A DNA stretch of 64,000 nt. Origin: JBBQXH01 sp963710975 (GTDB taxonomy: Bacteria; Actinomycetota; Thermoleophilia; Gaiellales; Gaiellaceae). Below, piece after piece: positions 8,998 to 16,693 of this stretch (within the stretch, counting starts at the first letter, position 1; every line of letters starts with the position of its first letter). The stretch spans positions 672,688-736,687 of the forward strand of contig CAVQCG010000003.1 of assembly GCA_963710975.1 (NCBI GenBank), read 5' to 3'. A program made the translations under genes and the position numbers. Below the pieces are notes generated by a model that saw nothing but the letters and a program-made list of their open reading frames with translations, did not search any database and was not told the DNA's origin.

Positions 8998-9014
8998 CGT
9001 TCGGTTACCGAACG
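8998..9014. promoter_or_regulatory. Palindromic operator candidate before the hydrolase
   Basis: CGTTCGGT-T-ACCGAACG is a perfect inverted repeat with eight-base arms, placed 20 bases before ATG 9035 and just ahead of its ribosome site (AAAGGGAGG). The position fits a repressor site. No regulator gene lies next to it. Confidence 0.5.
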
Positions 9015-9034
9015 TCGATGAAAGGGAGGCTTCG

Positions 9035-9802
9035 ATGCTGGATGCCGAGCACGACGAGGTCGTCGAGGCGCTCGAGAAGATCTTCAATGCCGACACCGGT
9101 ATCTACCAGCGCAGAGGCTTCCAGCGCCGGATCGGGTTCGGCAGTCGGCCCGCCCTCGTTCACATCGATCTTGCAAACGCCTGGACGCGTCCCGGGCACG
9201 CATTCTCGTGTGACGGGATGGAGATCATCATCCCGGCCGTCCAGCAGCTCAACCAGGCCGGACGGGTGAAGGGGATCCCGATCGTCTACACGACGACGGC
9301 ATACCAGAACACCGAGGGGCCGAACAGCGACACTGGCCTGTGGCGGCACAAGATCCCGGTCGAGCTGCTTCACGTCGACGATCCTGCCGTTCAGATCGAC
9401 GACCGCATCGCGCCCGAGCCCGAAGATCTCGTCATCGTCAAGAAGCGGGCGAGCGGCTTCCACGGAACGAATCTCTCGAGCTACCTGAACGCGCACGGTG
9501 TCGACACCGTGATCCTGACAGGCGTCACAATGGCCGGCTGCGTGCGGCACTCCTGCGAGGACGCGATCGCCGAGGGATTCCGCCCGATCGTCTGCCGTGA
9601 GGCTGTCGGCGACCGGGTTCCGGGCGTCGTCGAATGGAATCTCTTCGACATCGACGCGAAGTTCGGCGATGTCGAGCCGCTCGAGCGCGTACTCGACTAT
9701 CTCGGAGGGATCGAGCCCTTCCAGAGCCGGGCTTCGGAGGAGATCACCGCGCGGAGAGCGCTGGCGCCTAGGCCATCGCACAGGGTCGGCCCGAATCACT
9801 AG
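9035..9802 (+). CDS. Isochorismatase-family hydrolase, N-carbamoylsarcosine amidase-like
   Basis: 255 residues. The cysteine-hydrolase triad is visible: Asp in 'HIDLANAWTRPGHAFSCDGM', Lys in 'VIVKKRASGFHGT', and the nucleophile in 'GVTMAGCVRHSCEDAIAEGF'. 'DLANAWTRPG..F.CDGM' is closer to N-carbamoylsarcosine amidases than to nicotinamidases. The known reaction of that group is hydrolysis of N-carbamoylsarcosine to sarcosine, CO2 and ammonia, in creatinine breakdown. No creatininase or sarcosine oxidase gene is adjacent, so the substrate is open. It has a leader with ribosome site GGGAGG, unlike many genes here. A palindrome upstream suggests dedicated control. Confidence 0.8.
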   Translation: MLDAEHDEVVEALEKIFNADTGIYQRRGFQRRIGFGSRPALVHIDLANAWTRPGHAFSCDGMEIIIPAVQQLNQAGRVKGIPIVYTTTAYQNTEGPNSDTGLWRHKIPVELLHVDDPAVQIDDRIAPEPEDLVIVKKRASGFHGTNLSSYLNAHGVDTVILTGVTMAGCVRHSCEDAIAEGFRPIVCREAVGDRVPGVVEWNLFDIDAKFGDVEPLERVLDYLGGIEPFQSRASEEITARRALAPRPSHRVGPNH

Positions 9803-9805
9803 CCT
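9800..9805 (+). promoter_or_regulatory. -10 box before ABC ATPase (leaderless)
   Basis: TAGCCT, followed by six bases and then ATG 9812. The first T overlaps the TAG stop region of the hydrolase gene, so the exporter genes can be transcribed independently. Confidence 0.4.
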
Positions 9806-9811
9806 GGGCGG

Positions 9812-10822
9812 ATGCCGGCGATCGAGGTCGAAGGGCTCGTGAAGGTGTTCCGTTCGCGGAAGCGCGAGGTTCGCGCCCTCGACGGCGTTGATCTCGACGT
9901 CGAGGAAGGAACGGTTCTCGGACTGCTCGGACCGAACGGAGCGGGCAAGACCACGGCCGTTCGCATCCTCACGACCCTGCTTCGTCCGGACGCGGGCCGG
10001 GTTCGGGTGGGTGGCCTCGACGTCGTCCCGCAGGCGCAGGAGGTCCGGCAGATCATTGGCCTGTCCGGGCAGAACGCGGCGGTAGACGAGAATCTGACGG
10101 GCCGCGAGAACCTGCGCATGTTCGGACGCCTCTACCACCTCCCGAGCAGCGAGGCCTCCCAACGCGCCGACGGCCTGCTCGAGCGGTTCGGGCTCGAGGA
10201 CGCGGCCGACCGGGTTGCGAAGACCTACTCAGGTGGAATGCGCCGCCGGCTCGATCTCGCGGGTGCGCTGATCGGCCGCCCGAGGGTGCTCTTTCTCGAC
10301 GAGCCGACGACGGGCCTCGATCCACGCAGCCGCCTCGGCATGTGGGATGTCATCCGTACGCAGGTACGCGAAGGCGCGACGTTGCTCCTAACGACGCAGT
10401 ATCTCGAGGAGGCGGACGAGCTTGCGGACGAGATCGCGGTCGTCGACGCGGGACGGATCATCGCCCGCGGGACATCCGACGAGCTGAAGTCCCAGGTCGG
10501 AGGCGAGCGCATCGAGGTGATCGTCCACGAGTCGGATGCGCTGGCACGGGCTGCGGCCGTGCTCGCTCCCGACGGATCGGCATCGGTCGACGAGCGCACC
10601 CGCCGGGTGACGATCGCGGCGCAGGGCGGTGCGAACCAGCTCGTGGAGGTCGTGCAACGGCTCGGCGAGGAGGAGATCCGGATCGACGACGTGGGGCTCC
10701 GCCGGCCAACCCTCGACGACGTCTTCCTGACAATCACGGGCCACGCGGCCGAGCTGCAGCTCGACGCCGACGAGGAGGCCAAGAAGCCGAAGAAGCCGAA
10801 GAAGCCGCGGAAGCGCGGATGA
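9812..10822 (+). CDS. ABC-2 exporter ATP-binding protein (DrrA type)
   Basis: 336 residues. Walker A 'GPNGAGKTTAVRIL', signature 'YSGGMRRRLDLA', Walker B 'RVLFLDEPTTGLD' and the switch region are all intact. The C-terminal 100 residues after the core are the extension seen in DrrA/daunorubicin-resistance ATPases, and the end is a Lys/Pro-rich tail (four KKPK-like repeats). It powers the permease encoded next, overlapping it by ATGA. The family exports drugs, lipids or polysaccharide precursors; the substrate here cannot be told. A paralogous pair occurs at 50335-52073. Confidence 0.92.
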   Translation: MPAIEVEGLVKVFRSRKREVRALDGVDLDVEEGTVLGLLGPNGAGKTTAVRILTTLLRPDAGRVRVGGLDVVPQAQEVRQIIGLSGQNAAVDENLTGRENLRMFGRLYHLPSSEASQRADGLLERFGLEDAADRVAKTYSGGMRRRLDLAGALIGRPRVLFLDEPTTGLDPRSRLGMWDVIRTQVREGATLLLTTQYLEEADELADEIAVVDAGRIIARGTSDELKSQVGGERIEVIVHESDALARAAAVLAPDGSASVDERTRRVTIAAQGGANQLVEVVQRLGEEEIRIDDVGLRRPTLDDVFLTITGHAAELQLDADEEAKKPKKPKKPRKRG

Positions 10823-11622
10823 ACGACTCGGGACTCCGAGCGGCCGTCGGGGACGGCCTGATCGTCGCGTGGCGCAACCTGAAGCGGGTGCCTCGCATCC
10901 CCGAGCTCGCGATCTTCGCGATCCTCCAATCGATCATGTTCGTGCTGCTGTTCGCGTTCGTGTTCGGCGGCGCGATTCCGATCCCGGGCGGCGGCGACTA
11001 CGTGGAGTACCTGATGCCCGGCATCTTCGTCCAGACGCTCGGGTTCGCCTCGATCACAACGGCGATCGGGATGGCCGACGACATGACGAAGGGGTTGATC
11101 GACCGCTTCCGCTCGTTGCCGATGGCCCGATCAGCCGTCCTCAGCGGCCGTACCTTCTCCGACGTGCTCTACAACGCCGTGATTCTCGTCGTGCTCATGC
11201 TCTCCGGCCTCGTCGTCGGCTGGCGCGTGAACAACGGCGTCGGGGACTTCCTGCTCGCAGTCGGGCTGCTGCTCTTCTTCACGTACGCGATGGCCTGGAT
11301 CGGCGTGCTGCTCGGGCTGATCGTTCCGACCGTCGAGGTGGCCCAGCAGCTCGGGTTCCTCGTGATCTTCCCGCTGACGTTCGTCTCGAACGCCTTCGTT
11401 CCGGTCGAGACGCTACCGGCAGTGCTGCAACCCATTGCGGAGTGGAATCCGTTCAGCGCCCTGGCCGGAGCCTGCCGGGAGCTGTTCGGAAACCCGAATC
11501 CGTTCGCCGCCGGCTCCTTCCCGGGTGAGCACCCGATCCTGATGTCCGTGCTGTGGACGGTCGGGCTCCTCGCCGTCTTCGGGCCGCTCGCTGTCCGGAA
11601 GTACCGCTCGATCGACCGGTAG
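10819..11622 (+). CDS. ABC-2 type exporter permease (DrrB type)
   Basis: 267 residues starting at ATG 10819, overlapping the ATPase stop. Six hydrophobic segments are evident, for example 'IFAILQSIMFVLLFAFVFGG', 'NAVILVVLMLSGLVVGW', 'LLAVGLLLFFTYAMAWIGVL' and 'VLWTVGLLAVFGPLAV'. The ABC-2 signature region 'QQLGFLVIFPLTFVSNAFVP' is present. It forms the membrane part of a homodimeric exporter with the preceding ATPase. The frame is clean. Confidence 0.92.
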   Translation: MNDSGLRAAVGDGLIVAWRNLKRVPRIPELAIFAILQSIMFVLLFAFVFGGAIPIPGGGDYVEYLMPGIFVQTLGFASITTAIGMADDMTKGLIDRFRSLPMARSAVLSGRTFSDVLYNAVILVVLMLSGLVVGWRVNNGVGDFLLAVGLLLFFTYAMAWIGVLLGLIVPTVEVAQQLGFLVIFPLTFVSNAFVPVETLPAVLQPIAEWNPFSALAGACRELFGNPNPFAAGSFPGEHPILMSVLWTVGLLAVFGPLAVRKYRSIDR

Positions 11623-11695
11623 CTCGATTCCAGCATTCTCTGGGCAGGCGTACGATGCGCCGATTCGGAGCCCCGTACTCGACCGGAGGTGCAAC

Positions 11696-12118
11696 GTGCC
11701 AGGCATCGGGATCCACCACATCGATCTCTGCGTGCAGGACGTCGAGCGTTCGCTCGCCTTCTACCATGCGTTCCTCGGGCCGCTGGGGCTCGTCGAGGAC
11801 TCGCGGTTCGTGAGCTACCGTGGTACCGAGGAGATCGTGTACCTGCGATTCGGCGAGCAGCTCCTTGGTCTGCGTCCAGCCGACGGAGGCGAGTACCGCT
11901 ACTACGACGTCGGCGTCGAGCACATCGCGTTCTACGTCGACACGCGAGCCGAGGTCGACGATGCCTACCGGCGCTGCCTCGCCATGGGCGCCCGTATCCA
12001 CCATGCGCCAGAGCAGGACCGTGACTTGCCGGACTATTACGAGCTCTTCGTGTTCGATCCGGACGGGATCCGGATTGAGATCGGCTGTGAGGAGCCCGTA
12101 CCTGCCGTGACCGGCTGA
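11696..12118 (+). CDS. VOC (glyoxalase/bleomycin-resistance fold) protein
   Basis: 140 residues, start GTG 11696 with ribosome site GGAGG seven bases upstream. The paired beta-alpha-beta modules are clear: 'GIHHIDLCVQDVERSLAFY' and 'GVEHIAFYVDTRAEVDDAY', ending in 'YELFVFDPDGIRIEIGCEEP'. Metal-ligand positions His (IHHID), His (VEHIAF) and Glu (IRIEIG) are kept, so it could be a metal-dependent lyase or dioxygenase. Substrate unknown; no partner gene is obvious. Confidence 0.85.
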   Translation: MPGIGIHHIDLCVQDVERSLAFYHAFLGPLGLVEDSRFVSYRGTEEIVYLRFGEQLLGLRPADGGEYRYYDVGVEHIAFYVDTRAEVDDAYRRCLAMGARIHHAPEQDRDLPDYYELFVFDPDGIRIEIGCEEPVPAVTG

Positions 12119-12136
12119 ATCAAGAGCTCGCGATTC

Positions 12137-12166
12137 TTGACATGTGACTAATTAGTCACCTATTAT
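12137..12166 (+). promoter_or_regulatory. Promoter of the ArsR gene with an operator in its spacer
   Basis: TTGACA (12137-12142), an 18-base spacer and TATTAT (12161-12166) form a near-consensus promoter. The spacer contains a perfect 16-base palindrome, GTGACTAATTAGTCAC (12144-12159). Six bases after the -10 box lies GTG 12173, so the mRNA is probably leaderless. A repressor on the palindrome would block RNA polymerase directly. Confidence 0.75.
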
Positions 12167-12172
12167 GGTGCT

Positions 12173-12493
12173 GTGACCGACGACGACCGAGTGTTCAAGG
12201 CACTTGCCGACCCGACGCGGCGCTTCCTGCTCGACCGGCTCTTCCTGCGTGACGGCCGCACGCTGACGGAGCTCGAGTCGGAGCTGGAGATGACGCGGTT
12301 CGGCGTGATGAAGCACCTTCGCGTGCTCGAAGACGCGGGGCTCGTGGTCGCACGGCGGTCGGGGCGGGAGAAGCTGCACTTCCTGAACCCGGTACCGATC
12401 CGGCTGATCCACGACCGGTGGATCGACAAGTACACGGAGCGCCAGGTGCACGGCGCTCGCGGAACTGAAGACCGAACTGGAGGACACGGCATG
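12173..12493 (+). CDS. ArsR-family transcriptional regulator (one frameshift near the end)
   Basis: About 106 residues. The winged helix is clear: 'VFKALADPTRRFLLDRLF', 'LTELESELEMTRFGVMKHL', 'VLEDAGLVVARRSGREKLHF'. No metal-binding Cys motif is present, as in ArsR-type regulators paired with AHSA1/SRPBCC genes. At about 12452 one extra G shifts the frame; without it the protein ends 'ALAELKTELEDTA' and TGA overlaps ATG of the next gene. As the sequence stands, the two would read as one fusion, which I consider an artefact. The palindrome in its own promoter suggests autoregulation. Confidence 0.8.
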
Positions 12494-12987
12494 ACGACCA
12501 TCACGGAGGCAGGCGTGACCACGCAGGTCTACCAGGTGTACATCAAGGCAACGCCCCAGAAGATCTGGGATGCGATCACGACGCCCGAATGGACGCAGAG
12601 GTACGGCTACCAGTCGCCCGCCGAGTACGATCTGCGTCCGGGCGGCGCCTATCGAGGCCTCGCGACCGAGGCAATGAGCGCACACGGCGCACCCGCCGTC
12701 GTCGTCGACGGCGAGGTCATAGAGGCCGACCCGCCTCGGAGGCTCGTCCAGACGTGGCGCGCTCTCTGGGACCGGCTCTGGTCGAGGAAGGCTTCAGGCG
12801 TCTCACCTGGGAGATCGAGGAGAGCGAGGGTGGCGTCAGCAAGCTGACCGTGACCCACGACGTCACCGGCGCGCCGAGGACGGCAACGCTCGTTGCAGGC
12901 GAGGACCCGAATGCAGGCGGCGGCTGGAGCTGGATCCTCAGCGACCTGAAGACGCTGCTCGAGACAGGCACGGCGCTCCAAGGCTGA
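12491..12987 (+). CDS. AHSA1/SRPBCC (START-like) protein (one frameshift)
   Basis: About 165 residues from ATG 12491. 'VYQVYIKATPQKIWDAITTPEW' and 'YDLRPGGAYRG' are typical of AHSA1-like proteins, and 'LTWEIEESEGGVSKLTVTHDV' and 'GGWSWILSDLKTLLETG' of their C-terminal half. The frame changes at about 12770: one missing base between 'LVQTWRALWD' and 'ALVEEGFRRLTW'. The pairing with an ArsR regulator, with overlapping stop and start, is common. Ligand and role are unknown. A strong hairpin terminator follows at 13000. Confidence 0.8.
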
Positions 12988-12999
12988 GCCGGCGCCGTT

Positions 13000-13037
13000 G
13001 CGGCGGGGGCCCCGCCATGGGCCTGGGCCCCCGCCGC
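13000..13037. terminator. Bidirectional terminator hairpin
   Basis: A perfect 13-base stem (GCGGCGGGGGCCC, 13000-13012, pairing with 13025-13037) with a 12-base loop lies between the convergent AHSA1 and PepSY genes. There is no clear T-run on either side. Confidence 0.7.
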
Positions 13038-13047
13038 CGATTACGGC

Positions 13048-13392
13048 CTAGTCGTCGGAGTCGACCGCTACGACGGTGCCGTCGCTCGCGTCGACCTTGA
13101 CGTCATTCGAGCCGACGTCGACGTTGTAGACGAGGCGGTCGCCCAGGTGCTCGAGATCGATCTCGCCGATCGAGCCGGTGGCCGCAGTCCTTGCCGACGA
13201 GACGGCCTGCTCGATCGAGATCGAGGCCTGGCCGGCGAGGGCCTCGCCGTCGTCGAGCGTGTATCCGCCGGCGCTTGATTGGCCGGTCTGGCCGGCGCTG
13301 GCGAGCGACGCGGCTCCAAACGCAAGAGCGCCGATCGCGCAGACGGCGGCGACGAGCTTCAGGGGACGGGGACGCAATATGCCTCCTTTCAT
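13048..13392 (-). CDS. Secreted PepSY-domain protein
   Basis: 114 residues with a signal peptide ('RPLKLVAAVCAIGALAFGAA', cleavage after 'SLASA'). The mature part is one PepSY module: 'ISIEQAVSSARTAATGSIGEI' followed by 'LEHLGDRLVYNVDVGSNDVKV' and an acidic end 'DASDGTVVAVDSDD'. PepSY domains are thought to inhibit or chaperone exported peptidases; no peptidase gene is adjacent. A good ribosome site (GAAAGGAGG) precedes ATG 13392. Confidence 0.85.
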   Translation of the reverse strand: MKGGILRPRPLKLVAAVCAIGALAFGAASLASAGQTGQSSAGGYTLDDGEALAGQASISIEQAVSSARTAATGSIGEIDLEHLGDRLVYNVDVGSNDVKVDASDGTVVAVDSDD

Positions 13393-13447
13393 CAGTCGTG
13401 TCGTCTCAACCTACGAAGGGGAGATGAACCGACGATGAAAGGGGCGG

Positions 13448-13711
13448 CTACGCCTCTACGAGGATCACTAGGGTCTCGGGCAGCACGCCGTCATGCGCCA
13501 TCGCCTCGGCGGCAGCCTCGGTCTGCATCGCTGCCATCACGGCGTCCATGTCGGCGATGTCCATGAGCACCGCCACTCGGGTGGGGTTCTGGGGATCGAC
13601 GAACGTGCGGATGTTGGTGACGCCGAGAGGCCCGAAGAACTCCTCGCGTTTCGGCGAGGCAAGCCAATGATCCGTGTCCTTCACGTCGTGGTGTGCGATC
13701 ACGGTGGGCAT
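13448..13711 (-). CDS. Small cytoplasmic protein, probably a dimeric alpha/beta barrel
   Basis: 87 residues from ATG 13711, chosen because GAGGAG lies at ribosome-site distance; an upstream in-frame start at 13777 lacks one. 'PTVIAHHDVKDTDHWLASPKRE', 'FFGPLGVTNIRTFVDP' and 'RVAVLMDIADMDAVMAAMQTE' suggest the ferredoxin-like fold of antibiotic monooxygenase or EthD-like small proteins. I do not recognise a named family, and no catalytic residue can be assigned. Confidence 0.65.
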   Translation of the reverse strand: MPTVIAHHDVKDTDHWLASPKREEFFGPLGVTNIRTFVDPQNPTRVAVLMDIADMDAVMAAMQTEAAAEAMAHDGVLPETLVILVEA

Positions 13712-13823
13712 GGGCGTCTCCTCTTTGTCATGGGCCCAGCCGTAGCGCCGGACCCGGCGCGCAGATCGTATCCCCATCCCCGGGTCTCGAGAGCGACCCT
13801 GTACGGTCGCGTTGATCGTGCGT

Positions 13824-13881
13824 CCGTTCCGGCGACATGCCGTTGACTTGCTGAATCCGTTCCGGCGACATGCCGTTGACG
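13824..13881. repeat. 25-bp direct repeat, two copies
   Basis: An identical 25-base sequence occurs at 13824-13848 and 13857-13881 (33-base period, 8-base spacer). Each copy contains CGGCGACATG. The repeat lies between the small gene at 13448 and the end of the oxidoreductase gene. Not an array; purpose unknown. Confidence 0.8.
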
Positions 13882-13895
13882 TCGAACCATCTCAC

Positions 13896-14867
13896 TTACT
13901 TGCCCACCGTGATGACCACTGAACCCCTCTTTCGCCCGGTATCGACGTAGGCATGCGCGTCGGAGATCCGCTCGAGCGGATATGTCCTGTCGATCACTGG
14001 CCTGATTTCGCCTGCTGCCGCCAGGTCCAGGAGGAACCGATAGACCTCCGCGGTGATGGCCGCGGCATCGTCCGCAGCGGCGCCGACAACCTGTCGCTGG
14101 AAGTTCGCGCCGATCAGTTGCGGAAGGTTGCCGATGACCATCAGAAACCGCCCGCCGCTCTTGAGCGAGGCGCGTGCGCGTGAAAACGGAGCGTTGCCGA
14201 CAGTGTCCATGATGACGTCGTAGGTCACGCCGTTCCGGGAGAAATCCTCCTTGGTGTAGTCGATGACGTGATCGGCGCCGAGCGACCTGACGAGGTCGAG
14301 ATTGGCCGTACTGCACACGCCTGTCACCTCGGCTCCGAAATGCTTCGCGAGCTGCACCGCCATGGTCCCGACAGCGCCTGAGGCTCCGTTGATAAGCAGG
14401 GTCTCGCCACGTTTGAGACTGCCGCGCCGAAAGAAATAGAGGGCCGTCGCGCCCCCAAAGCAGAGCGAAACGGCGTCCTCGAAGCCGAGGTTGTCGGGTA
14501 TCAGCGCCACCGCGGCGTCGTCGGGCAGGCACTTGTACTCGGCGTGGCAGCCGAACGCGAAGCCGGCCGACCCGATCACCCGATCGCCGGGGCTGTACTT
14601 GGTCACGCTCGCGCCCACACCCTCGATCTCACCAGCGAGCTCGAAGCCGAGAACGGGCTGTCTCGGCCCGAAGAGGCCGAGACGGAGTCGGGTGGGAAGA
14701 CCGAGACCGCGCGGCACCCTGAGCGCCCGGACACGGGCGTCGCCCGAATTGACCGTAGTCGCACGAATCCTGACGAGGATCTCGTTGTCCTTGGGGACAG
14801 GCTTCGCCACCTCCTTCAGCTGAAGGACCTCGGGCGGGCCGTACCGTTCGACAACGACTGCCTTCAT
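13896..14867 (-). CDS. NAD(P)-dependent alcohol dehydrogenase / quinone oxidoreductase-like (MDR family)
   Basis: 323 residues of the zinc-independent medium-chain reductase group: 'MKAVVVERYGPPEVLQLKEV' at the N-terminus, GroES-like 'NEILVRIRATTVNSGDARVR', and the nucleotide loop 'LLINGASGAVGTMAVQLAKHFG'. The catalytic zinc cysteines of true alcohol dehydrogenases are missing, which fits quinone or enoyl reductases. 'GADHVIDYTKEDF' is the usual NADPH-pocket region. Cytoplasmic; substrate unknown. Its codon use is slightly less GC-rich than the neighbours. It appears to be a single-gene unit. Confidence 0.88.
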   Translation of the reverse strand: MKAVVVERYGPPEVLQLKEVAKPVPKDNEILVRIRATTVNSGDARVRALRVPRGLGLPTRLRLGLFGPRQPVLGFELAGEIEGVGASVTKYSPGDRVIGSAGFAFGCHAEYKCLPDDAAVALIPDNLGFEDAVSLCFGGATALYFFRRGSLKRGETLLINGASGAVGTMAVQLAKHFGAEVTGVCSTANLDLVRSLGADHVIDYTKEDFSRNGVTYDVIMDTVGNAPFSRARASLKSGGRFLMVIGNLPQLIGANFQRQVVGAAADDAAAITAEVYRFLLDLAAAGEIRPVIDRTYPLERISDAHAYVDTGRKRGSVVITVGK

Positions 14868-14936
14868 GGCTTGTCCCCCTCTCTGCTCCTTCGGAGGGTT
14901 ACTCCGGTGCTGCTCAACGACTGCTCGTATCCGCCG

Positions 14937-15179
14937 CTACTGGTCGTAGCGCTCGACGACCTCCGGTCGCCTCAGATCGGCCGCGTCCGGATCGCGACCG
15001 GCTTCGCGGAGCGCGCGGCGTTGGCGGAGCAGGTCCCAGCACGCGTCGAGCGAGACCTTGAGCTCTCGCAAGCGTTGCCGGTCAGCTTCGCTCGCGTTGC
15101 CGGCCGACTCGCGATCCCACAGCCGGTGCTCCTCCGCGACCAACTCCTCAATGCTCCCGTGGATCTGGCTGTCGTCCAT
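14937..15179 (-). CDS. DUF2630 family protein
   Basis: 80 residues from ATG 15179 with ribosome site GGAGGAG. 'DSQIHGSIEELVAEEHRLWDRE', 'RQRLRELKVSLDACWDLLRQRR' and 'ADLRRPEVVERYDQ' match the DUF2630 pattern, a small helical family of actinobacteria with unknown function. It is predicted to be a coiled helical hairpin in the cytoplasm. Nothing links it clearly to the P450 operon upstream. Confidence 0.85.
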   Translation of the reverse strand: MDDSQIHGSIEELVAEEHRLWDRESAGNASEADRQRLRELKVSLDACWDLLRQRRALREAGRDPDAADLRRPEVVERYDQ

Positions 15180-15419
15180 CGCTCCTCCTCCGGGTTTTGT
15201 TTCTTGCACTGGAACGGCGCGGGCTCGAGTCCGGCGAGGCCGCGCCGATCAATGAGGTGATGCCAAGCACGGTAACGAGCGCGATGCGCACGCCGCCGCA
15301 GGTGGGAACGTCCTCGCCACTCGACGATATGCCATCGCGTAGAAGACGACTGCAGCTTCACGTCGACCGCGCCCCACAACCGTGGCTGGCAGGAGCGCGG
15401 CCTCTCTACGCGACCCCCT

Positions 15420-16673
15420 CTGGATGCGGACGGATCCGCAGGCGCGCGCGCGGCGGCCGTCTCGTCTGGGTGAAATCTGGCGGGTAGCGAGAGGTAGCTG
15501 TTCGTGATCCCTAGCGTTGGATACGGCTTGCTCTTGGACTCGAGGATCTCGTAGTCAGGCATCAGGCGCAGGATCTCTTCGATCACGATTGCCGATTCGG
15601 AGCGTGCGAACCGGGCCCCGATGCAGTGATGAGGGCCCAAGCCAAAGCTCAGGTGGCGATTCGGGTCACGGTCGATGAGCACCTCGTTCGGTTGATCGAA
15701 GACCTCCTCGTCGCGGTTGGCCGAGCCATACGCCAACAGCACCCGATCGCCCCGATCCAAGGGCTGCCCACCCAGAGTGCACGATGTCTTGACGGTCCGC
15801 GCCAGCGCCGTGACGGGCGTGTAGTAACGGTTGAACTCCTCCAGCGCAAGGGGTATGAGGGACGGGTCTGCGATGAGCCGCGCTCGCAGGTTGCGATCCC
15901 GGTGGAGGTGCATGAGCGTATTGGAAAGAAGGCCGGCTACCGTATCGGCACCGCCCGACACGATCAGGAACAGATCCATCACGGTTACATCGTCGGGCAC
16001 TGGCACACCTTCGATCTCGGCCTGTATTGCCCGGCTGATCAGATCGTCCTTGGGCTGGGTGCGTCGAGCTTCGATCAGACTGCGCAGCTCTTCTTTCAAG
16101 CCATCGAGTTTCTTCGCGACCTCACCAAACTCCGGAGCTGCTCGATTGACGATGACCGCCTCACGAAACGGATCCGAGAATCGCTTCCAGTCGTCGACCG
16201 GAAGTCCGACGAGCGCGCACATGTTCATGCCGGTGATCGGGTCGATGACGTCCAGAACAAGGTCGCCGTCTCCGCGCTGGATCGCCTGCTCTAGCACTTC
16301 GAGTGGTGGTCGCACGGATCGCTGGCCTTCGCTTCGCGATGGCCTTCGGCCCGAACCACTCGCTATAGATCCGCCGGCGCTGCAGATGCTCGGGTGGATC
16401 CAGCTCGAAAAAGCCAAAGGCGACCGGGCTCGGCGGGATCGTGACGCCTAACCCACCGACGCCGGTCCTGAACGGATCATCGGCAGTGGAGAAGCGTTCC
16501 ACGTCACGGTCGGCTTTCGAGCACATCCTCATAACGCGACAGAATGTAGAAGCCGCCATAGCGATCCGAGTGTGCACTGGGCAAGTCTCACGCAGTTCTT
16601 GCCAGTGGCGCGCGGGATCGCGAGCAAATTCCGCGGAATGATGATCGAAAGAACCCGGCTTCATTCCTTCCAT
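15420..16673 (-). CDS. Cytochrome P450 (several frameshifts; 3' end uncertain)
   Basis: About 410 residues. The heme motif 'FGLGPHHCIGARFAR' holds the Cys ligand; the I-helix 'LIVSGGADTVAGLLSN' and the 'PVTALARTV' and 'YGSANRDEEVFDQP' regions are typical of bacterial class I P450s. Start ATG 16673 ('MEGMKPGSFDHHSAEFARDP'). Frameshifts near 16572 and 16516 compensate each other: between them the real sequence 'SDRYGGFYILSRYEDVLE' is found out of frame. Another lies near 16320. The stop is lost; homology fades after 'LPARFHPDE' at about 15460, so the end is approximate. It needs a ferredoxin and reductase, not seen here. It is last in an operon with the dehydratase and E1 genes, so it may hydroxylate the pathway substrate. 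Confidence 0.8.
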
Positions 16674-16693
16674 CCAAATGCTAGGCGGTCTGG

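Noticed and set aside
12173..12847. ArsR-AHSA1 fusion protein
   Set aside because: One extra G near 12452 joins the frames. Without it both genes have normal ends and a TGA/ATG overlap.
15190..15255. tRNA-like sequence (CTTGCAC and GGGCTCGAGTCC)
   Set aside because: The T-stem does not pair and no 5' acceptor strand is found; not a tRNA and no clear att site.
14972..16417. P450 with a 150-residue C-terminal extension into the DUF2630 gene
   Set aside because: Homology stops near 15460, and the rest is antisense or out-of-frame to other features; the stop was probably lost through an indel.
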